Part shown: one piece after another, positions 48,290 through 60,536 of the stretch | How positions within the stretch are numbered: the stretch's first letter is position 1 | How the letters are laid out: every line of letters begins with the position of its first letter | Source of the DNA: Seriola aureovittata | Lineage: Eukaryota; Chordata; Actinopteri; Carangiformes; Carangidae | DNA length: 64,000 nt | NCBI RefSeq assembly: GCF_021018895.1 | Contig: NC_079386.1 | Coordinates: 11,525,835-11,589,834, forward strand | Reading direction: 5' to 3' | Position numbers and translations under genes: made by a program | The notes under the pieces: generated by a model | Database searches by the model: none | The model's input: the letters and a program-made list of their open reading frames with translations, nothing else | What the model was told of the DNA's origin: nothing

Positions 48290-48464
48290 GGGCTGTGTGC
48301 AGCTGTGGTGTTGCCCGACGTGCTGCAGACCATGGCGCTGGTCTTCAGTGGGGCAGATGTTATGTGTGCCACTGGAGATCCAACCTACTCCACCCCCTAT
48401 CTCTTGGCTCAACGTGCTGGACAGAAGTTACAGATGGAGTTTCTGCACCAGAACAAACTATCTG
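48290..48464 (+). CDS. arap2: arap2 exon: ankyrin-repeat segment
   Basis: The exon is 175 nt: 58 codons (residues 298-355) plus the first base of Asp356. The peptide opens GLCAAVVLPDVLQTMALVFSG, with ADVMCATGDP, TPYLLAQRAGQ and LQMEFLHQNKLS after it. This is the ankyrin-like pair of helices that follows ArfGAP in ARAP, ACAP and ASAP proteins: one repeat around LQTMALVFSGADV and a second around TPYLLAQRAG. The segment is the best paralogue discriminator in the window. The strings SGADVMCATGDP and LQMEFL-x-x-NK-x-SDFP fit ARAP2 as I remember it, and differ from the more divergent ARAP1 and ARAP3 segments. The donor is strong, CTG|gtaagt. Ankyrin repeats here pack against the GAP domain rather than catalyse anything. 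Confidence 0.95.
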
Positions 48465-50177
48465 GTAAGTAACTTTTGGTGCCCCTCCTGTCCAGCCGTC
48501 CGTTGTTGCACAGCACATATGCACTTTACACTTAATGGTGGCAGATTTAACACTTCAAATCCATGTTCACTTTTCAAACAGGTCACAGGGATGTGAACAA
48601 AAGCAGGCTTCTCATTCTAACTGTGACTTCAGTGTTTGTTGGTGACAGTTGGTTGCAGATTTTAGCAGCTGTAGCTAGCTGAACTCTCTGAGTTGGCTTA
48701 AAACTCTATCTCCAGCTTAACCTGACCGTAACCCACTTTTTAATGTTTCCAACTGACTTATGTTAAATTAGGAATTCTGCAAAACCATCTTAAATGGATG
48801 ATAGCTAAATAAATAATATAAAAGATTGAGGCTAAATTGACATGTCGTAGCCAAAAAGTTAGCATCCTCACCAGTTGATTATCCAAATAGAGGAGGACCT
48901 ACATAATTTTTTTATTGAATGGTAGAGCTATTTAGCATTAGCCAAATAGCTAAGTAGCTAATATTATAGTGAAGTATTATTTCTGAAAAGTAATTAAAAT
49001 GTTATTTAGTTCCGACATAACCGTGTTTGGATGCTAAGTACAGATAATCAGACTAGCAAAACAGAGGTATGCTTTATTGTTCGCTGTCACTTGTAGAAAG
49101 GAAATGATCAGAAGATGAGGACAACTAGAAAGTAAAAAGCTGGACAGAGCAGCTAACGTTAAACTCTGATGTAGTTGCATTTGGTTCTTAAATCCTCAAC
49201 AGGATTTTTTTGTAACGTGACCTGTAACCCGACAAAATAATGTAGCTAGCTACCGGTATGCTCCTTGAGTTTGGAGGTAATGCTAGTTTACTGTTAAGCT
49301 AGTTAGCCGGCTATGCTAATGTCATCAGCTTTCATTAGAACAGACAAACACACTGATTAATCAACTTCTTACAGTTTTGCTCTTGTGTTTTTGGTTTTGG
49401 AGGAAGAGAAGACCTTCTGTCCTAGTGTGTTTTGTCTAGAGCATCTGAGCATATATTTTTCATAATTACTGTACATTCTCTTTCATTCAAAAACAAAGGA
49501 AATAAGAGTTCTAATTAGAATATACAAAACTTTTCCATGGCCATTGTTCAACCCAGGTGAGGTCCTGGACCCCAGAAAGCTGCTGTGAAACACAATAACT
49601 CATATATTTTCCTGGTCAGACCTAAAAAAGAAAAAAAAAGCAGACACTCATATAAATCTGTGAAAAGCCCTTTAAACTAGGTGTGAGAGTTGGACTTTTA
49701 CAACCATCGGCGCCACATATATTCAGCCCATTGTCTTAACACTTTAACAAGCCAATCATATTTAAAACCCTCACTCACCGCTGTACCGCCACATTTATAA
49801 AAGCACAGTGGGAGGTTCTTTTTTCCACTGCCATGAATAGGAAATGAAGTCAGAAAAACCCACAAATTTGAAGCCAGAGAGTTATAAGTTAAAAATTCAG
49901 TCTTTGTATTACCCATTTCATGTTCCCTGCACTGGAGGCACGGCACAGATGTGCTGTGTCGTGTGGCTTCCTCATGATGGCTGTGTTTTGTTTGTGTGGC
50001 TCCACACAGGGCTGATGATAAGAATGTATTAAATTAAAGGAGCGAGATAGGCCATTGGCTGGGGCCGGGGGAGCCTTTCTCAGGGACTGTATTTTACATA
50101 ATGTATGCGCCGCATCTGTGCACACTCGCCGGCACTGAGCCTGTTAGGGACTCCTAATTGCTTGCATGGGTCACCTG

Positions 50178-50191
50178 GTCGCCATGGTGAT
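50178..50191. promoter_or_regulatory. RFX/X-box-like palindrome 3
   Basis: GTCGCCATGGTGAT, a weaker match, lies inside a unique CpG-containing block. Confidence 0.35.
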
Positions 50192-51953
50192 GGCCATTAC
50201 TTGGAGTTGTGCTACAAGACTCACATGCCGACAGACAGATGGATGCACACACATTCACGTGTGTGGCATTGTCCATCTGAAATGTGTAGCGTACAGGCTT
50301 TCTCTACACACTCATTATGTGTCTGGAAGTTGTAGGGCTTCATCATTAACTAACATGGAGCTATCCAGGCTCTTCCTGTGGTGATGGGGGTCCAACTAAC
50401 CCGACCAACTACTGCAGGCAAGAAGGACCTAGGTCAGGGGGGTTACTGAGAACCCAAATGATACTGACCGATTTACAGTGTTCACTTGTTGTTGGGACTG
50501 TGTGGCAGAGTGAAAGGAGGAGGCTATTCCTAAAATGACACAATCTCTTCAGACCCTGAAACACCAGCCCAGTGTCCTGAAGAATAACCTCCATATGTGA
50601 CAACTTTGCAGCACACGACTTATGTTAAGCATCAACATTTAAAACCCATTCCAGCAATCAGTGATGCGTTTTTTTTTATTAGGGTGAAAATGAAAACATG
50701 TTTACAGATGATGCAAAACAAACAATTGCCTGTGTAGCCAAAACTTGATAACATATTCCTTTTTACCATAGACCTCCATTGTTGTTAAAAAACTATTAAA
50801 AAAACAAGTGACATGTTCCTTGATTATAATGGATAAATGGCACTGTAGTTTATTTTTTAGTTGATCCCACATAAACTGATGTTGCAAAATGATCTAATAC
50901 TAAAGTTCTGTCTGACGATCATTCACATTCAGTTAGGTGTGCGAACAATCATTATCATTCAGCCTCAGGATATTGTGAGGCAAGAACACTGCTGTCCTTT
51001 TTAACAGGGTTAAAAAGAACTGCTTGTGAAATAATGTAAAAACATACATCTATAAATATGATATGTGAAACTGCAGTGAAGAAATAGACTACTGTGGTTT
51101 GTGGAGAAGATTAAGGCTCCAGACAAATTACTGTCCAAATTCCCTCTTTGACATTTTCCTTCTGCCGGGCCACATTGTCACATCACACAAAGCTGTGGAA
51201 AGTGGCGTCTGCATTGTTTTTGTGCATGTGGCCCCCTGAGTTTGCAGAAAAAGAAAAAAAAAAAAAAACTTGTGAAAATTCTGATTAAACAGAAATTGAA
51301 CTTTCTCAGTTGTTGTGCTCAGTGTTACGTCTGGCAGAAACCGGGAACAATTCAGTACCCATATGACACCCTCCCTACTGTATCGAGTGGTGTTGACAAT
51401 GAGGAGATAGAGGGAAGAATAAAAGGAGCCATATAGCAGCCAGTAACGAGGGCAGAACACAGTTAAGGGTTGTTGTAGAGTTCTAAAGACCTCAGCCTTG
51501 AGTTACAGCTGCTCCAGCAGGACAGTGGTAGCACACATGGCGAGGTAACACGAGGACAGATATAGGAATGTCATTTGTTTGCAGCAGCATGCCATCATGC
51601 GCATACCTGTGGTGCCTTCGCGCCTTACTGCTTTCTCTTTTGTTTGTCTTATAAACCATGCATCCACAGACAAGGGTGCACTTCAGGCCCTCATTCAACC
51701 ACCACATGGTGCTGTAAAGCCAGAATTTCCACTGAATGGAATGATGATAAACATGGTTCTTTACCAAATTCACTATCCCCCCTGCTGGGAGGCTGGAACA
51801 AGCTAGCAATAAACAATCGCCAACCCTAAACAATTCTCAACTAAAGTCTTAATTGGAGCAGCTCTTAGTGAGAATCATGCTTCCAGTTTGCAAAAATAAA
51901 GATGGGAAAACTCTATTTCCCCTGGATATAGCGAATCAAAACAAAGCTGTCAG

Positions 51954-51975
51954 CCCCCCCCCCCCCCCCCCCCCC
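51954..51975 (+). repeat. C22 homopolymer
   Basis: A pure C run. Confidence 0.95.
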
Positions 51976-53684
51976 TCTCTCCAGTGTCCCTTCCCTCCAC
52001 AGCAGCTCATTTGTAGCACCGGTGTTAGGACATCCACTGATGGCAGAGCATTGCCTCTTCATTTGCTCCTTCTCTTTAAGCATACGTGAGTGCATGCACA
52101 CGGGCCTCGACGGGCCTCGTTCTCCCTCCCACACCTGCTTGCCCCAAAGCACCCTGGGATACTGTAGGAGCATGTTCATTTACATATCCCCATCCCAGAT
52201 TCCATTAAAGAAAAAGCCAAGGACAGCTCTCAGAGGCAGTGTTTCTTCGTACTTTGGGAACCCCTGTGGACAGCTTCAATGATGGCTCTATCCCTTATAG
52301 TCAAAGGCTGCCACCGTGGTGGTTTCTTGTATAATTTTAGGTTCCTCTATCATTTTTTATGTGCTCCGTATTCCCGTAAGTTATACTCAGGAGGCCACAA
52401 AGACCACAAAAATAAAATTAACCATCAAAAGCATGTATATAAAAGTTTTGTTTTCATCACTGGAACAAATAAAAAGGGTTTAAAACTTTGGAGATGACAG
52501 AAAAAGTTAAATTATTTTCCATTTGGTGACAACTTGTGGCAAATAGACAACATCAAAAGAAACATTTTTGTACAGTTTAAGCCAAAATTTTAAAACTGGA
52601 ACTAAAAGAATGAAAAAGGGCAAAATAAGCACACACTGTCAATGTCATTTTTTTTTTAGGATAATCTGTTTTGGCACAGATCGTGTCTATCCATGCTGGC
52701 ACCAGTGTCTGTCCTGTCACTTGGCAGTGTAAAGATGGTGATGGATATAATACCTGACACCAAATACTGTGGATACTGTACTTTGATATTTGTTGATATT
52801 GCTTTTTGAATGTTAATTTAGAGCGCCAGTGGTGAAGGAAACAAATCTATAACTGGAATTTTCTGGGTTTGAAATTGCACAAATAGTAATTAGTGGCTCC
52901 ATAAAGCCTCCGCACTAATTTGGAAATCATTCTGGATTAAAGCATCAGCTAATGGACAAAGAAACACTGATCGCTTTGGTAATGCTGCTACAACATTCAG
53001 GTCTGTGGTTTGATCCGATGGTACAACAGAACAGTTTGGCAAACAAGCATAGTTAAGTAACACCCCAAAGAAGTCTACGTCCTTGGACTTGTCACTCTGT
53101 TTGATTGTGCCACTGGTCGCTGTCCAACTGGAAAGACAAGTTTGTAATTGGATCTTGCAAGTATTGCACAACATTAGCGAGAGAGCTCCACCTTCCACTT
53201 GGCCTCCTTTCCAATTTACTGCCCCACATTTGTTTGGATGTATTAGTTGCATTTATTGTCCAACCGGCACACAGATTTACATCACTCCCAAAGAGGCTGG
53301 CGAAGCAAATCTGGGAAAAAAAGCACTGAAGCATCAACTCTGTAGTAGACGATGTTTTGGGGCATGGTATGGGGTCTTTATGTTGTAAACATTTATAAAG
53401 AGAAACTTGGCTGTATCACGTGTCGTTTGTATCATGTAGTTAAATCTGTTGACATATATTATTTTTAATCTGGTAGATAATTTTATGCTACTGCGTTTGG
53501 CTTATGTCTTAGGTCTTTTTTCCATTTTGACCCTCAACAGTGGCTTATATTAAAACTTACAAAAATGTTATTTTCAACAATGTATTCTCTGACCGATGTC
53601 AAATATCGTAAGTCAGTCGCAATGGCAATTTGGTGCAGAACCATGTCAGCTGTAAACAAAACAGTGACAAAATTGTTAAGATGA

Positions 53685-54130
53685 ATGTGTTAGCAGTTGT
53701 TTATTGACACATCCAGCAGAAATGTAGCAACGTTAGCCTTCATATAGAGCAGTGTTTGTGTCCACCTTGCAAATCTAAGTCCGATATTCAGTGTCCTTCT
53801 AGCCCTGCTTCCGTCCACCAACCCCTGAAGGAAATATATGGGTCTTTTAACTGATAAATGCTCCACTGTGTTCATTAAATAGCTGCTAACTTTTGTTTAC
53901 TGTTGGGTGCTGGGCAGGTAGCATACAGTGAAACCTCTTAAGCTAAAAGCAGCTCCTCTGGAAATGATGCTAACGAGAGCGGTAAGGCTGAACCAAAACA
54001 GTTAAGTTGCAGGCCTGACAAACAAAACAACAAGCTGAACAACGCTAAAAAGCCACACAGCGCTGTAGAGTTGGGTGCCATCATCTCTGGGTGTCTCACT
54101 ATAAACAATCTTGTGCTTTCAGAATTATTT
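53685..54130. repeat. four-copy family, copy 3 (longest)
   Basis: The most complete copy. A 5' section (TTAGCAGTTGTTTATTGACA, CAGCAGAAATGTAGCAACGT) leads into GGTGCTGGGCAGGTAGCATA, GGAAATGATGCTAACGAGAG, GGCTGAACCAAAACAGTTAA and AACGCTAAAAAGCC, ending near GCGCTGTAGAGTTGGGTG. Confidence 0.6.
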
Positions 54131-55413
54131 GTAAGATGTCAAACTCATAAAAATTCTACAAATAGTGGTTTCAAGGTTGCAAGTTTGATTTCCGTCCAAA
54201 ACAACTTGTTTGTCTTAAAGCAAGATGCTGAATCCCTGCCAGCTATTCCACTGTAAATCTCTGGATAAAAGTGTCAGCTAATACCTAAACTGTAAACAGA
54301 GCATATAAACATGTAAATTGCGTTTTATGGCGGCTCTTGGCTCCACCCAGGGGGTCGTTGTACTGTAAAACCAAGCTAAACAGCAATGCCTCATACTGTC
54401 GACATCATCCCGCTTCTTCTTAAATGACACACCATGGATTTGGAGGCAAAGAAAAAGTTTTATTCCTGCCACCCCAGCATCCCTGACGCCTGGAATCTCT
54501 GAATCTCGCGGCACATTAAAAATTTATCCGGCAGGCTTTCTGTGTGGATAATAAAAAGATGAGCACCAGCACACACACGTATACACAAACACTAAATCTG
54601 AGGGGCCTGTTTCATCTTGGGTCTCCATTCCACCCTGTTGTTAGCAACGTCGCACGGCTCTGTCGTTTTTTTCTGTGCTTGTTGAAGCTGTTTGTTTGTT
54701 TTAACCAACACACAGGGCTGTACACAGGATTGTTACAGGGTCAGGAGGTCACAAGCTGCTGCTGAGAGTTTGAGAAAATTAAAGGTTTCTCCCTGATGGA
54801 GTGTCTAAATATGTGGATGGCTTTAATTTTGAAGAATTACTTTGAAGTGTTATTGGCTAAAAAGTGGCTGTGTGTATTTGTGCCCTCTAGCTACATATCC
54901 CAGTAAATAAATTGGTTTCATTTCCGTAATCATGTGAACGATTGTGTGTTTTTACACTTAGAAATTTAGCCTTCTGGCCTCTTTTATCTTTAACTGCCTT
55001 GTACATGTTATCTTTGCTCGCCTTGCATATGTTAGTCCTTTGTGTTATCATTTACTATGTGTGGCTGTAATTCCGCGTGCGTGCCTGTGCGTGTGCGTGT
55101 GAGCGAGTGCCTCTGATTACCCCACTGTCCACTGCTTGTCGGGCACCACTTTGTGACCGTTGCCGTGGGCGACCAGATGGCTAATTGAGCACTCTGTCAT
55201 GTCACCTCCCTTCACTGGGGACTGAGCCAATCAGCACAGGCCAGACTTCTCAACTGCCGCCCCCACAGACATCACAGTCCCATCTTAACAGAGTCCAGCT
55301 TTAGGGGCCCAGAGGGACTGTTGTAACAAGGCTCACGGAGAGAGCCTTGTTTCAACTGATACAGCATCAAGCCACTGGCTTATTTACATTCTCTCAACCT
55401 GAGTGGTTGGACA

Positions 55414-55415
<2 letters not shown>

Positions 55416-55479
<64 letters not shown>
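55416..55479 (+). repeat. long (TG)n microsatellite
   Basis: Perfect TG run of about 31 units. Confidence 0.96.
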
Positions 55480-55480
<1 letters not shown>

Positions 55481-55732
55481 GACTCGCCTCCCTGCAGTTT
55501 GCTGATTAAATTGTATGTCAGATTCCTTGTATTTATGATGCAGCTATTGGCAGGCACATTCTCCATGTTAGATTCACAGCTAGATTACAGATGTTGCTAC
55601 CTAGCGTCACTCAGGCTTTATGTCACCTTGCTCCTCATTGGCTCAGCATCCTTGGCACACATTAAAAATATATTGCATTTTAAAGAAATAGCTACAGTGC
55701 ATAAAAATGCCTGTATCGTGCCAGACATAATA

Positions 55733-55762
55733 ATGTTGTTATTGTTATTGTTGTTGTTGCTG
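55733..55762 (+). repeat. TTG/TTA triplet repeat
   Basis: TTGTTATTG-type triplets running into TTGCTGCTG. Confidence 0.8.
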
Positions 55763-57059
55763 CTAATTTACCTAGTGATGATGATGCTATTGTTAGCTGG
55801 TTTTTCATCTTGTTATTCCTTACAGTCCTCATTTATGATCACCATGTTGGAGTTCCATTTTCATTTACTTATTTAATCTAGGAGTGTCATTGAGATCAAC
55901 ATGTATTTCAAAAAACAAATTACCTGTACAGCATCACAACAAACTGTCTTTTTTTTTCTGCGTGGATTGACATGTGGCCTTGAGATGTGGCGTCGGTGGT
56001 GTCAGTAAAGGGTGGAAATGTCGCTTCAATTAAAAGTGGTTTCAATTAAAGTTACTTTACCTTGCTTGATGAGAGAGCCAGAGGTAGTGAAGATAAAATC
56101 TCCAAGATATTGCCAAGGCTCTGGCAGAAAATTGAACCCCAGAATTGGGGCTAATTGAATTTGAGAACGATAAGGTTGAATGTGGGGATCTCTTAAAACT
56201 AGCAAGAAAGGATGAGTAGAGGGAGTTTAGAGGAAAAAGGGGGAAAATGAGCGAGGAAAGCTTCTCATTTAAATGGACAATGATGAAGAGAGGACAGAGT
56301 GTAAAGCTTATTTTGAACGGATACAGTACAGGAAGGTTACTTGGTGCATTGTAATGCTCTCATTACACCTTATCTTTGCCTTTGCAAGAGAATGACCATG
56401 TGACAAAGTCATGACTAAATAAACAGCGGTTTGTATAATCATGTTTTATGCTCCTCATGGACAAAAGTGGATAATAATGTGCCTCTTTATTGATGCCCGC
56501 TGGGAAATACTCTCCACATGGAGGTTAGAGTGCAGGTTGAAGAACAGCAATCATGAAGTTGATGGGGATTCAGCGTCTTGTTTACGGACACTTCAGCAGT
56601 GTAGCAGCACGCTAACGCTGGGCCATGAATCCATGTTTTCGGGTTGAAGGACGATCTCTGTCGTCAGGTTTTTTAACGTGAATATAGTTGGGGAGACAAA
56701 GATACAGTAGAATCACATCTGGGATTAGTGCTATCTTAATCTGGGAAAGTTCCTACATTCCAAATCCAAAACTATTTTTTTATAATATAGGATATCAGCG
56801 ATGATTGTGATGGAAGCTGCACAATATGACAGATAATATCTGGATAATGCTGTATATGCAGTTGCTGCAGTAATACAGGCAAAATTCTGTGTCGGCAAAA
56901 TTGAACCTTGAATTTTTTTTTTTTTTTAAAGTGGTGTTGATTCAACATTGTGGTCATTTTGGAGGATGTAGTTTGTGGTGCTGTTGAGATGTATTGGGGT
57001 GTTTCTGTTGTGGAGTCTGCCCTCATTGATATAAATGGGGTTTCAACAAAAAGTGATTA

Positions 57060-57150
57060 TATCATTATTTTCCTTCATGAAGCAGAATTTAGTGCGAGAC
57101 TGTTGTATTAGACTGCATTAGCTTTAGCTAGATGTTCCTAAAAAACTGGA
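57060..57150. repeat. TTCATGAAG-type short repeat, copy 2
   Basis: The order CCTTCATGAAGCAGAATTTA, then GACTGTTGTATTAGACTGCA, then TTAGCTTTAGCTAGATGTTC aligns with 15315-15405, with scattered substitutions. Confidence 0.5.
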
Positions 57151-57455
57151 ACCTGAATATAAATTTTGGCAGTGAAAGACTCAACTTATAAAGGAGCAAT
57201 TAATCTTTCATTTTATCTGAAATTGTCTTTATCACAAAATACAGTGATACATGGTTGCCATTGGAGAGCAGTATACCAGTATTCACTGGGGATCAAGGAC
57301 AGTAAAAATCATATTTAAAAGTAATAGTATGGAAGTGGAGGTGAACTTATTACACAAGTGCAAGTGCAGGATCAGGATGGTGCACCACTGCCATTGCATT
57401 CTTTGGGGAAAACCATTCCCTTGCTCATCTACTGTGTCTCTACCCCCCTTTGTAG

Positions 57456-57581
57456 ATTTCCCCAGACTCGAGCAGTGGTCGGAGAATCCCTCGCTGTCTG
57501 ACGCTTCCCTCTTCATGGATGGCTTCCTCTACATCTCCTCTGGCCCTGCCAAGTCGACATTGGAGCGCCGCAGAAGAGATG
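57456..57581 (+). CDS. arap2: arap2 exon: linker from ankyrin segment into PH3
   Basis: The 126-nt exon completes Asp356, encodes residues 357-397 and leaves one base (G) for the next exon. The donor is ATG|gtgagt. FPRLEQWSENPSL is a variable linker that follows the NKLSD end of the ankyrin exon. DASLFMDGFLYISSGPAK begins PH3: the FLY strand is the first beta strand. The basic ERRRRD run is expected just before the KKWCVL strand, which is not in the window. The match to ARAP2 (SDFP then a FLY strand about 20 residues later) is moderate because the linker is poorly conserved. The following exon must start in phase 1, but none is found before 64000. Confidence 0.88.
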
Positions 57582-58879
57582 GTGAGTTTAAATGCCGTTT
57601 TGCAAAATCCCCGGCAAGGCCAATCAATCCATCAATCCATTTGTAAGCAATTTAAACTGCATGTTTGTCAGAGGTCTACTCTAGTTAAGCGCTGATCGAT
57701 CAATCAGTGTCAGTTTGTCAGTTGTCAAACTGCCAATCATTTAATCCGTACACCAAACAGTCCAGTCAAAACGATCAATGAATCTGTCTTTCAAATTCGC
57801 TCTGCATCGGTCCTCTGGGAATACTTGTCAGACAGAAGTATGCTCGTAGATGACCCAGCAGTGAATGCTCCCCGGAAGAACAGGGTAGATTAGGGCCAGG
57901 ATAAAAAAATAAAGATAGATATTAAAATTTTTGGTCGAAGTCTACTCTAAATCTACCTGAGAGAAGCTTCCACCAAAACTTCTTCTTCCCCTTCTTTTGT
58001 CTTCCAAGTCACTTTAAAACTTTTAATCAGGCTCTATTTCACACTCAGACTCCTCAGCTGCTGCTGCACCTCCTGCTCCGCAATGGTCCCACTTCTCCAA
58101 ACAGCTGGAGCGTTTCAGGGGCCCATGGGTAATTAGGAGATGGAGTCGGCTTTGGATGCTTCCCCTGGGGAATGGGGTTATTGGGAAGGTGGAGGAGTGG
58201 GCTGGAGGATGGGGAGGGATGGAGGAGGAATGTGTGCGTGTGGGGGTGACAGCTTGTAGCTACCTGCCACTTGAATGAGCTGAATCTTGGGCAAGACATC
58301 CATCTCCATTTCCATCACCCCACACATGCTCTGCTCTCATTGGTGGTTGTACATGCTTGCTAATGAACAGGACTGAGGTCTGGGAAATTGCCCCTTAAAG
58401 GAGATTGGGGAAGATTTATATGAATTTCTGTTGAAATTCTCATTATCTGTACAAATGGAATCAATTTTAATTTCATTAGTTAAAGGATAATTCTAATATC
58501 TTTCAACTTGGGTCTTAATTTCATAGTTTCTAGTCATAATGTCTATTTTTAATCAATTTTTCTACTCACCAAAGTAATTGCTGAGTTCTGGGGAACATGG
58601 TGTCTACAATGAAGTCTGATGGGTCCAGCGGTAAGACGATCAATCGTGTTTAAAATAAGACCATTTATCTGAACCAACGACTCAATGTGGAGGTAAACCT
58701 AAAAGTTAGTGTACCTGAAATGCAGCTAATAAATCCCTCACAAATTGCACTGTTCACCTTTGTTGTCTCTTCCATAAACCTCGGCTTACGTTTGTTTCTC
58801 TTGCCCCGTCTGACTTGTTTTTAAAGCTGCATTCATTATCTTTTGGCCATCCGGGGGTAGCAGGAATAAACTGTAAACA

Positions 58880-59130
58880 CAAAAGAAACACATCATCACC
58901 TAGTAAAGTTGACTTACTGCTAAATGCTAAACTTCTTACTAAATTTGTTTGCTGTTAAGTGCTGGACAAGCAATGGGCAATGCGTTTCTCTGCTTTTTTT
59001 TGCTGGAAACAGCTGCCTGCATCTGGAAACGATGTTGATGAGAGTAATAGTAGAGTGAACCACAACAGTAAAACCAAAACAATGAGCTGAAAAACACTAA
59101 AACGCTCCGTAGAGATTCGCGAGAGAATTC
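58880..59130. repeat. four-copy family, copy 4
   Basis: AAGTGCTGGACAAGCAATGG, TTTTTTTTGCTGGAAACAGC, CTGGAAACGATGTTGATGAG, AACAATGAGCTGAAAAACAC and CGCTCCGTAGAGATTCGCG align in order with copy 3. Confidence 0.6.
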
Positions 59131-60478
59131 TCTGAGTTCTCCTTTTACATTACACATAGTCATTTGATATATAATAATATAAAAGAAATTTGAGCAGCTT
59201 TAAATAAGCATTTATCTTTAAAGTGTGATTCTTCATGTTGCAGTAATTGCAGAAAAACAGCACCACTGCTGTTCTTATAAAAGCCAGTCATTATGATAAT
59301 GCATGGTTTGTTGTACTGTTCCTTCTACAGTACAGTGAGTTCCTGGACTAACACTACAGGTGTCTATTTTGCCAGGGTCCATTTTAATCACTGTTGTACA
59401 TTTTGTACCACTCACAGACACCACACCATTCCAGAGTTGTCTTCCCTCAGATAAGTGCTGGTAATATTTCGGCCAATAAATACCTTGTTATTTCATCTAT
59501 TATGGAGAGCGGTGCGAGTTTGGCTTTTGTGCTTTAATGGTGCTTTAACTGCAGCTGCAGCTGTTGAAAAATTCAGAGAGGTTGGGTTTAAAACACAATG
59601 CGTTCCAACTTCTTCAATCACGAAGAAGCGCTGTCAGGACTTTGTGAGCACGGAGGGATGAGGTATTTTTGAATGTACTCCAGGATGCCTTTCGCTCCCA
59701 GGCTAATGGTTTGATGGTCTATAGATACACCGAAGTTCTTAATAATTCATAGGTTGTGCTCAGGGCTTAATAAAAGCACTCTGGCACAGCGTCTTAAACT
59801 TCGCTTTTTTTTTTTTTTTTAACTGGAGACAACTCCAATAGGCTTTTGTATTTCCACTGATGGGAACTAAATTCAGAGTATGACATAAATTAATTTGGCA
59901 AGCAATTTTGGTAATGGCCTTGACAGAGGTGGCACGGGGGATCATCGTGTTGGTCCGCCATAATGAAACAAAATACCGTGCTTCTTAGCATTTAGCAAGA
60001 CTGTGCTCATTCTAGATGCTGCTGGGAATATAGATTACAGTAGGCTTAGGAAAACAATATTCCTCGCTGTTTTATTTCTGCTTAAATCAAGGTTGAACTG
60101 GTTTATTCTCCACTTTATTTGCTGTTCTGTTGAGCTCCGCTCTATATCCGGTTTACACAATTGATTCCAACGTTAATGAAGCCCCCAGCCCCCAGCCCCC
60201 CCCCCAACACACAAATGGGCAGGGTAGTGACTCATGCTACACTCACATTAAAGAGTGTGTACTTGCTTTGTGCGTTTCCGTGTTGTTTCTGTGAGAGACT
60301 TTGGGAGGAAAAGAGAGACAGTAGGCAGCACCCGTCTGGAATGGTGAGTGGCAGCAGGGATGGCACCCCTAATTTCTGATTAGTTTTGTCTTTTCCTCAT
60401 CAGCGGCACTCTGTTTTTTGCCTGCAACAGTAACTCACAACTGCTGCTGAGGGGGAGGTAAAGGAGGGGTTGTCTAGA

Positions 60479-60536
60479 GGAGAGAGAGAGAGAGAGACAG
60501 GGAGAGAGAGAGGGAGAGAGAGAGAGAGAGAGAGAA
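60479..60536 (+). repeat. (GA)n microsatellite
   Basis: GA run with CAGGG and GGG interruptions. Confidence 0.93.

Larger units (their letters stand above)
48465..57455 (+). other. arap2: arap2 intron (8,991 bp)
   Basis: No exon was recognised. Notable contents are TAGC-rich dispersed repeats near 48890-49330, a unique block with an X-box-like motif (49890-50240), a C22 homopolymer (51954-51975), a four-copy-family repeat (53685-54130), (TG)n (55416-55479), TTG/TTA triplets (55733-55762) and a short repeat (57060-57150). The stretches 50250-51950 and 52000-53680 appear to be ordinary intron. The acceptor follows CTACCCCCC and TTTGTAG ending at 57455. Confidence 0.8.

Noticed and set aside
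55403..55876. 157-codon open frame on the plus strand
   Set aside because: The first third is a (TG)n translation (Val-Cys repeats) and the rest includes a Leu run from TTG/TTA triplets.
7596..57581. ARAP1 or ARAP3 as the identity of the gene
   Set aside because: The DRRGF spacing in one exon leans to ARAP1, but the ankyrin segment, the SIAETLSDYEVAEKIW helix and the EMYSKG/DNKFEVV exon fit ARAP2 better. A residual chance remains until a search or synteny check is done.
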